This document shows, one piece after another, positions 40,549-51,555 of a stretch of 64,000 nt of DNA. Source of the DNA: Choricystis sp. odSpoLacu1 (taxonomy: Eukaryota > Chlorophyta > Trebouxiophyceae). The stretch is taken from NCBI GenBank assembly GCA_958009055.1, contig OY253649.1, positions 248,001-312,000 of the forward strand, given 5' to 3'. Each line of letters begins with the position of its first letter. The stretch's first letter is position 1. Under the pieces are notes generated by a model. It was not told the origin of the DNA. It saw only the letters and a program-made list of their open reading frames with translations, and ran no database searches. The position numbers were made by a program, and so were the translations under genes.

Positions 40549-42998
40549 ATGCCGCGCTCCACCCTGGTCGACATTACCAACGACGACGGGTCGCCGCCGC
40601 CCCCGCTTCCGGGGGTCGGCGCCACGTCCGCCGCGCCGAGCGCCGCGCCGGTGCGCACGTTTGCGCGCAAGCTGGCGGGCAAGGCCAAGGTGAGGGGGAG
40701 GGAGAGGATGCAGTGTGTGTGCGTGTGTGCGAGGCGGAATGAGAGAGAAGAGGGAGCGCGCGGCGACCGCGGGGGCAGCGAGCGCGCTGTTGGACATTCG
40801 AAAAACTGCGCGTCGGCCGACCCACCACACGACCCCTCCCTCTTTCCCCACACAGCCCGTCCCGCCGCCCGTCCTGCTGGCGACGGTGGGCCACCAACCG
40901 CCACCCGTAGCCGCCGCCCCGCCCACGCGCCCGCCCCCCGCGCCTGTCGATGGCCCACTGGCCACAGCCGCCAAGTCGCGCGGTGGCAAGGCAGTCCGCC
41001 AGGCCAGCACCCGCATGGCCGAACTGAAAGCTTACTTCAGCCAGGTGGATGAGTACGTGCTGGAGGTGGAGACGGTGGGGGCGAAAGCGCCGTCGCCGCC
41101 ATGGGCGCGAGCGGCGTCAACCCCCTCACTCCAGGCGACAGCCGCCAGCGCGGCGGTCGCCGCTGCGGCTGCCTCAGACGTCACCCCCGTGCGCGATGCT
41201 CGCCCCTGGGCGGCCGCCAAGGCGCCTGGGTCGGGGGGGTCGGCCGCGTCGGCGCCTGCGGACGCGCTGTCGCCGCCGCCTGTCGATGACACTGGTTCCC
41301 CTCCGTCCTCGCCTCTGCCTGCCGCCCCCACCGACCCGGAATCCCCAACCCGCGTCTTCTTTGCGGCCGCCGCCCGGGCGGCGGCCTCCCTGTCCCCCGC
41401 CTCTGTAGGCGAGGGCGGCGCGTCGGCGCCCGGGGGGCCCTCCCCCATCACCCGCGGCCTGTCCCGCCTGCGGTCCCCGTTTGTGGGGGGCGGGGCTGCG
41501 ACTGCTGCGGCCACGCCGGTGGCGCGCCCGCGGCCGGCCGCAGCGTCTGCGGCTGCCACGCCTGTCGCCGCCAAGACGCCTGCGCCCCTGCCCGACACGT
41601 CCCACCTGCCTCGCTACCCTCAACCCCGCGCCAAAGTGGAGGCACTCAAGGTGGAGGCACCGCCCTCCGCCGCCACGCGCGCCACCCGCCGCCCGCGCCT
41701 GCCGCCCGCGGGTGGGCGCGTCCCCCCCACCCCCGCGCGCGCGTTGGCCGCCACCGCCGCCGCCCCGCCTCGCGGACGCATGGCTGAAGCCATGTCCAAG
41801 CTGCGGTTGACGACGCCTGCGAAAAGGGCGGCAGTGGCAGCTCCCGCCGAGGCGCCTGCCGACACCACACCCGCCCCCCCCCCCCCTCACCCGCCTGCTG
41901 CGCCTCGCCGGCCACCCCCCCGCCGCCCCGCTCCCCACCATGGATGCCGCGATTGGCGCCGTGGCCACCCTGGCGGGCGCGGTCAAGGTGGGGGAGGGCG
42001 CGTTTGGGGAGGCGTACCGCACGCGGGACGGCGCCGTCATCAAGGTCGTCCCCATGTGGCCGGCGCGCGCCTGCATCCCGCCCGGGGTGGACGGCAGGAC
42101 GGCGGCCGATGTGGCGGCTGAAGCTGAAGTCGGGCTGGCGTTGACGTGCCTGGCTGAAGGTGGCGGCGGCGCGGACGCGACCACTGGGTTTGCCGCCACG
42201 CGCGCTGTCGCCGTGTGCCGCGGCCCCTACTCCCCCACCCTGGCGGCCGAGTGGGCGGCCTGGAAGGTGGCCCACGGCTCGGACAACCCAGACCCCGCCG
42301 TCGCGTCGGCGAGGGCGGACGCGCTGCACGCGATCCTGGTGTGTGACGACGGCGGCACCGACCTGGAGCGCGCCCGCATCCCCTCCCCGTCCGCCGCCCT
42401 GTCCATTCTGGCCCAAACCACGCTCGCCCTGGCCGCCGCTGAACGCGCCGCCGCCTTTGAACACAGGGACCTGCACTGGGGCAACGTGTTGGTGGCCCCC
42501 CTCCCTGACGGCGCCCCCCCTCCCTCCGCCCTGCTGGCGGGGGTGCGCCACGCCGTGACCTCGCACGGCGGTTTGCGCGTGTCGTTAATCGATTTCACGC
42601 TGTCCAGGATCGCGGCAGCTGGTGAGGGTGGGGGTGGCAACGACACCTCTTCTGCCTCCCCCCCCGTCGCCGCCGCCTGGGCCGACCTGGACGCCGACCC
42701 CGCCATCTTTGCGGGGTCCAAAGGCGACCCTCAGGCCGACACATACCGTACCATGCGGAAGCTGGTGCACAAGGCGGGTGGTGGTGGGGGCGCCAGTGTG
42801 TGGGCGACCCACGTGCCCGCAACCAACGCTCTCTGGCTGGCCTACCTGGCGTCCGTGCTGGCCGACGCCAAGCCCTACGACAAGACCGACGCCCATGTGC
42901 GCGCTTTGCGAGGGTTCAAGCGGCGCGCGGCCGCCGCGCCGTCGGCGCACGCGCTCGTGGGCGACTCTTTGTTTGACGGTGTGATCGAGAGGGCGTGA
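40549..42998 (+). CDS. Haspin-like histone H3 Thr3 kinase
   Basis: Mitotic kinase that marks H3T3 at centromeres. Exon 1 is 40549-40689 and exon 2 begins at 40856 (phase 0). The N-terminal half is a long disordered Ala/Pro region with one conserved-looking helix (RMAELKAYFSQVDEYVLEVE, about 41012-41075). The frame changes at the C13 run 41874-41886; discounting one C leads in frame into TRLLRLAGHPP and the kinase. The kinase shows haspin-specific features: KVGEGAFGEAY, VIKVVP, GGTDLERARIPS, SILAQTTLALAAAE, FEHRDLHWGNVLV, LIDFTLSR (haspin DYT equivalent), AGSKGDPQADTYRTM, TNALWLAYLASVL. No APE motif, as in haspin. About 760 residues if joined; the kinase could otherwise start at 41940 as a separate protein. 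Confidence 0.87.
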
Positions 42999-43002
42999 AA
43001 TG

Positions 43003-43098
43003 GTGTGTGTTTGTGTGCGTGTTCGTTCAGATGGCGTGTGTGCTTTGGGGGTGTGTGTTTGTGTGCGTGTTCGTTCAGATGGCGTGTGTGCTTTGGGT
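43003..43098 (+). repeat. Two tandem 48-bp units downstream of haspin
   Basis: Units 43003-43050 and 43051-43098 are nearly identical (TG-rich, containing gtgttcgttcagatggcgtg). They begin 5 nt after the haspin stop, so they belong to its 3' UTR or the gap before the PX gene. Confidence 0.85.
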
Positions 43099-43169
43099 GT
43101 GTGTGTGTGTGTGTCGACTGCTTTGGGCTGTGGGCGTGGGGTGGTGTTGGGTGTAAAGGTTTCAGAACG

Positions 43170-43196
43170 AAAAAAAAAAAAAAAAAAAAAAAAAAA
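43170..43196 (+). repeat. A27 homopolymer
   Basis: 27 consecutive A on the + strand in the 344-bp gap between haspin and the PX gene. The gap (42999-43342) otherwise holds the 48-bp repeats and the upstream region of the PX gene; no coding sequence is supported. The A-run is the longest homopolymer in the window. It could mark an old polyadenylated insertion, but I see no target-site duplication. Confidence 0.85.
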
Positions 43197-43342
43197 CGAG
43201 TGTTTTCTGTGTCGTGGGAGGCCTGCGCCACCTCCCAGACACACACGCGCACGAGTTCGTTTGCACCGCGCTCGAGCGCACGCTGAGCAGCGTGCGTGGG
43301 GCGCGAACAACAAAACAACAGAGCACGCATTGACACACCGCA

Positions 43343-45798
43343 ATGAGCGGCTGGAAGTTTTCGGTGACCGTGCCCACGTGGACGTCCACCCAGCTGGGGG
43401 ACGCACCCGTCGTGGTGAGAAGAGAGGATGGGTGGACAGGAGGGTGGAGGGTAGAGTGTGTGCCGGGGAGACAGAGAGGAAAACCGATGGCGCGCGCTCG
43501 ACGTTTTCCACCCTTCTCTCCCTTCCCTAAGTTTTACCGCGTCGAGGTGCGCGTCGTGCCGCCCGACGCGCCGCCCCGCGTGCGCGGCGTGCTGAGGCGG
43601 TACAGCCACTTTGTGAGACTGCACGACAAGGTGAGAGAGAAGAGAGGAAAACACGGAAGCGGTTGTGTTGCAAAACGCCCACACCACGCCCCACCAACAC
43701 AAACACACACACACACACACACACCTCACTCACACAGCTCAAAGAAGAGATCGACCCCGCGGCCCTGGCCGGTCTAGACCTCCCCCCCAAGCGCGCGCTG
43801 ACAGGGCCCCTGCGCACCGACGCGGCACTCGAGCGCCGCCGGCGCGAGCTGGAGGCGTGGCTGTGGCGGGTGGTGGCCCACCCGGCCGCCGCCCGGGCGA
43901 GCGCGTTGCAGTCATTTTTGGAGCTAGGGGACGCGGCCAAGACGGTGGCCCGTGGTGGAGGCGGCGGCGGCGACAGCACTGCTGCGCGCTCTGACGCTGG
44001 CGAGTCGTCGCCGCGCGCGCCGTCAACGGCGGGGCCGCCATCGACGGTGGGAGGAGGTGCCGACAGCGTGGCACCTCTCCCCCCACCGAGCACGAGCACG
44101 GCAGGCGGGGCGGGCGCGCGCCCCGCGCTCGCCGTAGACGCGCGCGCCGCGCTGCGCTCCACGGCGCGCAATCTGAATGACCGCCTGGCTGCTGCGGCAA
44201 CCGACCTGCGGGACGCGGTGGCCGAGATTGGGACGTTGCGCGACGCGCGGGCCGCGCTAGAGGCGCGTGTGCTGGAGCTGGAGGCCGCGATGCACAGCGC
44301 AGGCGGCGACGCGAGCGCGGTCGCAGCGGCCGATGCGGCGGCTTCCCAGGCGCGAGCAGAGGCGCATGAACTGCGGTCACAACTAGCCCGAGCACATGCA
44401 GAGGTGCAGGCTGGCCAAACCGGCCGTGCTGAAGCTGAGTCCGCGGCCGCGGCCGCGCGCGCAGACGCAGACCGCGCCGCGGCCGACCGCGACGCCGCGA
44501 CAGCCGCTCTCACCGCCCTGCGCGCCGACGCGGACGCGGCCGCTGCCAAAGCTCGCGCCGACATGAAGGTGCTGGCCCGCGAAGTCAAGGCGCTGCGCAA
44601 AGAATGTGATGGGTTGCGTGCGGCGGCGGGTGCGGCGGGCGCTGCGGCAGCCGACGGCGCGGCCGTGCAAGCCGCGGCCGACAAGCGGGTGGAGGACGTC
44701 AAGGCGGCGGCGGCGGCGGAAGTCGAGGCTGCGCGCGCCAAGGCGGCGGAGGCTGTGGAAGCCGCGCGCGCCCAAGCGACCGCCGACGCTGCTGCCGCGC
44801 GGGACGCGGCTGCCGCCGAGGCGGCCGACCTACGGCGGCAACTGTCAGCCGCGCGTGACGATGCCCAGGCGGCGGCCGCCCGCGTGGCAGACACGGTGGC
44901 GCTTGCGGCAGCGTCAAAACCGAGTGTCGACGACTCCGACACGCTCACAGCCGCGCGCGCCGAAGCGAACTCAGCACGCCAGGAAGCCTCTGCCGCTGCT
45001 TTACGGGCTGAAGCAGCCACCGCTGAAGCTGTCGCCGCCCGGCGGGAAGCGGACGCGGCGCGCGCCCGGCTGCAGGAGGTGGAGGCAGAGAGAACGGCCG
45101 CCGCGCCGCCCCCCATCAACGCCGACACGCTGGCCGCCCTGACCGCCGACCGAGACCGCCTGTCAGCAGAGCTGGCAGCCGCGTCCACCGACCGTGACCG
45201 CCTGGACGCCCAACTGATGGCGGCCTCGGCGAGGGTGTCGGATCTGGAGGCTGCGGTCACAGCGGGGGCAGCAACGCCTCCACCCCCCCGCGCAGCCGCG
45301 GCACCCGCCTCCCTTACTCAACTCACCTCCCTGCTGGCCGATGCGGAAGCCATGCGCGCCCGCCTAGCCGCGTCCGCCGCCACCGCGCCCGCGGGGGCGG
45401 GGCCGGCGGACTTGCTGACCGCGCTCGACGTGTCGGATGCTGCCCTCGCATCCATAGCGGCCGAGGCCCGCGCACTCGCGGCGCCCCCCCTCATCCCCGA
45501 CATGCTTGGTGGTGGCTACAACGGCGACTCTGCTTCCGACGACGCCTTCCGCCGCGTCGTCGCGGGGTTGCTCACCGACGCGGCCGACGCACGGAGGCGG
45601 CTCAATGCGCTCGCGCGGCGCCAGGCGGCGGCTGCCGCAGCGGCTGCGGCTGGCGGCGCACGCGCGGGTGTCCCGGGGGGAACCGCCCTGGCCGGCGCAG
45701 CCGGCCTGCTGGGGCGGCTGGCGCGGCCGGGGGAGGAGGCGTTGGCGGGGCTCGCATCGAGGTTGAGTGGCGGCGCGGCGCGGTCGCCGCGCAGGTAG
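43343..45798 (+). CDS. PX-domain coiled-coil protein, EREX-like
   Basis: Exons 43343-43414, 43532-43630 and 43738-45798 (phase 0 throughout) give 743 residues. The N-terminal PX domain binds phosphoinositides, usually PI3P on endosomes: GWKFSVTVPTWTS, VVFYRVEVRVVPP, RGVLRRYSHFVRLHDKL, LPPKRA, ERRRRELEAWLWRVV, ALQSFLELGDAAK. The order and the FYRVEV...RGVLRRYxxF core fit the plant Rab5 effector EREX. The remainder, about residues 200-640, is a long Ala/Glu/Arg coiled coil (LRDAVAEIGTLRDARAALEARV, LAREVKALRKECDGL, AARAKAAEAVEAARAQ in pieces), then an Ala/Gly tail. Likely a peripheral endosomal tether. Alanine richness partly reflects GC content. Confidence 0.83.
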
Positions 45799-46039
45799 AA
45801 AAGGAGAGGTGTTTTTTGCTTTATTTTGTGTTGAAACGATTGTTGGATCACGAACGCGCCTCACAACGGTCTTTAGAAAGGTCTTGGAGGTCACGCAGGT
45901 GTTTTTTTTCAAGCAAGCCCCACCGTTTCTCTCTCAACTCTATCACACCTCTCTAGTTACGAAACGTGCATCCCATCACAACGCACACAACCCCATACAC
46001 ACCATCATCAAGCCACCGGCCCACCGTCCACCCCCACCT

Positions 46040-49000
46040 TCAGCTTGCCCCCGTCGCGCGACGCGCGCGCGCGCTGCCGCCGTCGCGCGACCGCGACAGC
46101 GACCGCGCCAGAGCTTTGCGCCCGCCCGACAGCGTGCGCGCCAGCATACCTTTTGGCGCGGCCGGCGGAGGCGGCGTGGCAGCTGGACGGGACGCGCCGC
46201 GCGCAGGCGACGCGGTCGCCGACGCCACGTCGGCCGCGCGCTTGCCAGCAGTGATGTGGCAATAATCGACCGCAAACGCGGGGCCCGCGTCCGAGGTGGC
46301 CTTGGACGGAATGCCAAACGAGCCGCCGCGCGGCATCCAGGGGGCGGCCGCGTCGACATTGGGTGTCGCTGCAGCAACACGCTGCGCTGCACGGCGCGCG
46401 GCGGTGGCGGCGCGCGCGGCTTCGCGGGCGGGGGAGGATTGAGGCTGGATGACAGAGACGGCGGCCGGCACCGCGATCACGGAGCGGGGAGGGGTGGCTG
46501 GGGTGGGTTGAGGCGCGGCAGCAGGGGCAGCCGCCTGCACGGCCACTGCCTTCTTCACCCGCCCCCCCTCCTCGCTGCCCCCCGTCGACCGCCGGCGCGA
46601 CGCCCCCATCTTGGCCAGTACAGACCTCGCCATGTCGGCCGCCCCGGTGGACGCCTTCTTCTCGAGAGCGGACTGCGCGGCGGCCGCGTCGGCTGCAGCC
46701 GCGGCAGACGCCGCGGCCGCCGCGACCGCCGCGTCGGCGGCCGCCTTGGCGGCCGCCGCGTGACGCACCACGCACGCGGGTTGGGGCGGGGGAGCGGCCA
46801 CATACCACCCGGCGGAGGCTGAGTCGGTGGGTGGAGCCGAGTCGCGGGTGGCCAGCTTGGTGGCCGTCGTTTCGACAGGCGCGGGCGGCGGGGCGGCCGG
46901 TGCCGACGGTGGCACTGGCCCCGCGTGCGCTGTCAGGTTGATGCCGCGGCGCGTGGGGAACGATGCGGTCGCCACCGTGGGAGCAGGCGCCGGGGGCGAC
47001 TGCTTGGGCGGGGAGGCCGGTGGGGGAGGCGCAACAGCAACCAGAGGAGGAGCGATGGCGGCCGGGGGCGGCGCAGGCGGCGCGGCGACGGTCGCAGGCA
47101 CGGCCGGTGGCGCAACAACAGCCTTTGGCACGGCTGGCGGCTCCGCAGCAACAACCGGCTTTGCCATCGCCGGCGGAGCAGGCGCGGCAACAGCCGCTGG
47201 CCGCGCGGCAGCTGCGGGCACGGCTGCCACGGGCACAGGCCGCGCGGCAGCCGCCGGCACGGCGGGCACGGCCGCCACGGGCACAGGCCGCGCGACGGGA
47301 GTCACAACCACGGGATCAGGCACAGGCGCCGTTTTTGCAGGCAGCAGGGCAGCGGGAACAGCGGCAGCAACCGGCGCGCCCCCCCGCGCCTCCTCCACGC
47401 TCGCCTTGGCCTTGGCGGCCACGCCGCCCAGAGCGCGGGTGGCAGCCTCGGCTTCATCATCCAACGCTTCGGCGGCCGCCGCAAACAGGGCCTCAAGCGC
47501 GGGCGGCGCGCGGCCGCCAGCGTCGACGGTGGAGCGGCGCACTTTTGGCGACGCCACCCCCTCCCCAGCCCCCGAAGCGCGCCTGGCGGCCGCTTTGGCG
47601 ATGGCGGCCGCCTGGGTGGCCACCGGGGACAGAGGGTCGGCCACCAGCTCGGGGGCGGCGGGCAGGACGGCCGGGCCTGAAGTGGGTGGCACGACCGCCC
47701 ACGACGCGCGCGGAGGGGGCGCAAACGGGGACGCGTCGGCGGCGGCTGTCGCTGTCGACCGGGAGGGCGACACAGACACGCCCACGCGGCGGCCGGCGAG
47801 AAGCATGCCGGCGGACAGAGAGGGCGGCGGCACCCAGGCCGCCTGGGGGAGGGGCGAAGCGGGCGGTGAAGGTTGGCGCGCGGCGGGCGCGGCAGGCGGT
47901 GCTGCCGCCGCAACAGGCGCCAACGGCACGGCAGCCGCGGCAGTGGCACGCGCCACAGACGCCGTCTCCACACTAGTGCGCACAGGAGTGACGGTGGGCA
48001 GGCGCGCGGGCGACAGGGGCGGCCGCGCGCGCGGCGGCGACGGCGAGAGGGTGGGCGCGGGGGTGAGCGCAGCACGCACCCGCGCCGGCGACGCTCCAAA
48101 CGCGGCCACCGGCAGGTGGACTGATTCGGTGGACGAGGAACCACCCCCGATGGCAGCGGCGGCCGCGGAAGACGCGCTGGCGGCGGCGCCCAGGGGACCT
48201 AGGTCGGAGGCAGGGAGCACAGCCCTCACCGCGCCGCGTGCAGGGCGCGGCGGCGGGGGCGACGCCGCCACCAGGGCCGCCGCTGAAGGCACGCTGGACC
48301 GGATCGTGCGTTCAGGGGACGCCGGAGCAGACACGGGCAGGGGGCCTGGGGCAGACGTGGCCAACGGGCCGCCGCGCGCCGCAGCGCGCGGCGTCGACCC
48401 ACTCCCGCCCAACCACTCAGCCGCGCCCGCAGGGGCGGGGCGGGCAGCAGGCGCAGGAGCCCCAGGAGAGGGAGACGCAGCCGATGCCCGCCACACGATG
48501 CGGTAGCCGTCGACACCCAGACACGTGCCCGCGGCGACGGCGGCCGCGGTGGCGGAGCCAGCGGCGGCGGCCGCAGCGCGCGTGGCGGCGCGCCCTCCTC
48601 CAGCGCTGGACCTGCGCCGCCCTTTGGTCGGAGCCAGCAGGTCGGCGGGTGCGCCAGCGGCGGTTAAATCGGCGGTCAGAGCGGCGGCCAGCGCGCGCGC
48701 GTCGTCAGAGGGCGCGGCCCTCAAGTCGGCAACTCCAGGGGCCAGCGCGCGAGCGAGCGCCGTCGCGTCGACCGCCACGCCCGCCCCCGCCAGCACGCCC
48801 AGGGCGGCGCCCGCAGCCAGGCGGGCGCGCCCAAACTTGGGGCCGCGCACGATGAGGTCGGTGGTGGGGGCGGAGGCGTCAGCAGACGCGGGGCGGCGCG
48901 AGAACGAGACGCAGGCGGAGCGGCGCGCGTCGGCGTCGCCAGACCCAGGCACAGCGTCGCAGTCGAGTGCACCCCTGGTGTGAGGCTCATTGTACAGCCT

Positions 49001-51363
49001 CACCAATGGCTCCACCGCGCCCGCGTCCGCGATGGCGGCCGCCGCGCGGCGCCCGCCCGCGGCCGCGGCCGCGGCCAGTGCGTCGGCCGCCGCGATGCGC
49101 GCGTACAGAGACTCACCATCATCCAGCAGCCGCACAAGGGACTTTAACGTGTCGGGTTCCGTCACCGTCACCATGGCGGCGGGCGCGTCTGCGCGTGTGA
49201 GGGAGAACAAGCCGGCCGCGCCCGCAACGCGCGACGCGACCGAGTCAGAGGCAAGGGCGGCCGCGAGTGGTGCCACGCCGCCCGCGCTGACGACGGCAGC
49301 GGCGCCGGCTGAACCCGAGGCGGCAACATTGCCCAGGGCGGCCAGGGCGGGGGCCGCGACGCGGGGTTCGCGCGCGGTGGCGGCGGCGGCCAGGCGGGGC
49401 AGGAGAGAGGGTGCGCGCGCGACAGCGGCCGCGACCGAGGAGTCGGGGGAAGCCGCCAGGGCGGCGAGGGCGGCGGCCGCGCCAGCCCGCTCCGCGACAA
49501 CGCCACTGTCCAAGACGTCGGCCAGAGAGTGTAGCACGCCTGCATCCAGGGCTGATTGAGAGGCGGCGGGCGCTTCTGCCAGGACTGAGGCAAGGGTGAG
49601 CGCGGCGTCTGCGCGCGACGCTCCCGACGCGTCGCCGCACAACAAGTCTGCCAGGGCGGGAATGGCGCCTGCGCCCGCAGCAGCACGCGCAGCTGAGGGC
49701 GAAGCTTCCACAAGGGCGGCTAACGCGGCTGCCGCTGCATTGCGGGCGGGCGCATCGTCAGAGCGCAGCGCGCGGACAAGCGCGCGCGGCGCGCCGGCAG
49801 CGGTGGCGGCCGTCGCGGCAGCCCCGCCACCGGGGGAGCCAGCAGTCGCGCCCAGCGCGGCAGCCACCGCACGCGCCGCTTCAGCAGACGGCACAGCGAC
49901 TGAAATCGGGGCTCCCTTGCCGCGACGGCCACCAGACCTCACGCGCGCGAGCGGCCGGTCGAGCGCGGCCGCGCCGGCAGCCAGCGCGCCCGCGCTCACT
50001 AGGGCGGCACGCCCCGCCCGCCCGCGCGACTTGGCCAGGCACTCGGCCAGCGCGGCCCCCGCGTCCAGCGTGACCGCGTCCCCAGAGCGCAGGGCGGACG
50101 CCGCGGCGGCCGCGGCCGTGCGCTCGTCGACGCGCGCGGCGCGGGGGGCGGTCTCTCGCGCCACGACGTCGACCAGCAACGCGGCCACGTCCCGCGGAGG
50201 ATGGGCCGTCGGTGCCTGCCCCACCGCGTGGGCAGCCGCATTCAGCGCATCGCCATCGCGCTCCAGGGCGACACGGGCGGCGGGGTCGGCGGCGATGACG
50301 CTGGATAGCGCGCGCGCGGCGGCCGCTGCGGCGGGCGCGTGGCCGGAGCCGCCGAGCAGGGGGGCCAGCGCTGCCACTGCGGTGCGGCCACCAGCGGCGG
50401 CGCCACCATCGGTACGCGCGACGGCACCCAGCAGGGCGGCGCCTGCGGCCCAGGCGGGGGGCGCGTCGCACGAGAGGAGCCAGCCGGCCACCGCGCGGCC
50501 GCCACCGCCGGCGGCGGCAGATTCGCCGCCGCCGGCCAGCTTGCGAGCAGCTGCGGCAGCGGGGGCCATGGGGCCGCCACCTGCAGATGCAGCCCGGGCG
50601 GCGGCGGCGGCTGCACCGCCAGAGAGGAGCCAGGCAGCGGAGCCGTCGAGTGGGCACGGCACGCCGTGCAAGGCGACACTGGCATCCGCTTCCGCGGCTT
50701 CTGTCAGCACAGCAGCCACCCTGGCAGCTGCATTGCGTGTGCCCGCGTCAAACAGGTCGGCCCGCACCGCGACCCCCGCCGCGGCAGACACGACACGCAG
50801 CGCGCCGTGCGCAAACGCGGCGCGCGCGCCGCGACCGCCCTCCAGCGCCAGCGCGTCATCCAGGGCCAGGGCGGCGGTGCCGGCAGCGGTGGCTGTGCCG
50901 GCTGAGACGAGGGCGGCGGCCGCGACGGCGACAGAGGGGCCAGGCGGAGGCGCATGGCCGTCGCATGCGAGCGCGCGCGCGCCCCCGCCGCGAGCGCGGC
51001 GGCGCGGGCCGCCCGCCGGTCGGGGGAGGGTGGACCTTCCGCCTCGACGGGGTCACTCCAGCGGCTTCCACGCGAAGAGGGTGGCGCCACCGGGCCCGCG
51101 GCCGAGGGGAGGGCGTACTGGGGGCCGAGCGCGACGCGCGCGCCGCGAATGACGCGGCGTGTGGTGGTGGCGCGCGCGGGCGGGCGAGGCTCCACAGCCG
51201 CCTTGCCCGGCCCACGCGTGGCGTTCGGTCTGGGCACCACGTCGGGCGCGGCCCACGCGGGGGACGGGGACACCGTGGCCCCCGCGCGCAGCGGCGCATG
51301 GCGCGCCGCGTCGCCGTCGTCCGACGCGGCGGCCGGGCGGGCGCAGCAGGCGAAGAGGCGCAT
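46040..51363 (-). CDS. Giant armadillo-repeat protein with long disordered tail
   Basis: Begins at 51363 (MRLFACCARPAAASDDGD; adjacent Cys could be palmitoylated) and ends at TGA 46040, about 1770 residues. ARM-type helices fill the first half: ALVRALRSDDAPARNAAAAALAALVEA, AIPALADLLCGD, VLHSLADVLDSGVVAERAG (short pieces), VAAPALAALGNVAASGSAG, VAPLAAALASDSVASRVAGAAGLFSLT, TLKSLVRLLDDGESLYARIAAADAL, AVEPLVRLYNEP. The second half is Pro/Ala/Val low complexity with imperfect ARPVPVAAVPA repeats, an Ala coiled stretch, KKAVAV, PRGGSFGIPSK, and a basic Ser/Arg end (TLSGGRKALARSLSRSRDGG). The frame changes near the GC tract 50971-50982; discounting one GC unit joins the N-terminus to LACDGHAPPPGPSVAVAAA. 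Function unknown; probably a scaffold. Confidence 0.7.
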
Positions 51364-51555
51364 TGGGGAGTGGGAATGTGGGAGGTGTGTGTGGCGTCTC
51401 GAAGCGTGGTTCAACGACGCGTCGTCTCGCGGCGAGGCGAGAGGGCTGTGCGAAGGGTGTGAAGAGAGAAAAACGGGCGCCCCTCGCCACTCTCGCGTGC
51501 GCTTGCTTTCCACACCACACACACACACCACACACACTCCCCCGCCCCACCCAGC

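Noticed and set aside
43170..43196. A27 as the tail of a retrotransposed copy
   Set aside because: No reverse transcriptase, no target-site duplication and no gene-like sequence directly upstream apart from the 48-bp repeats.
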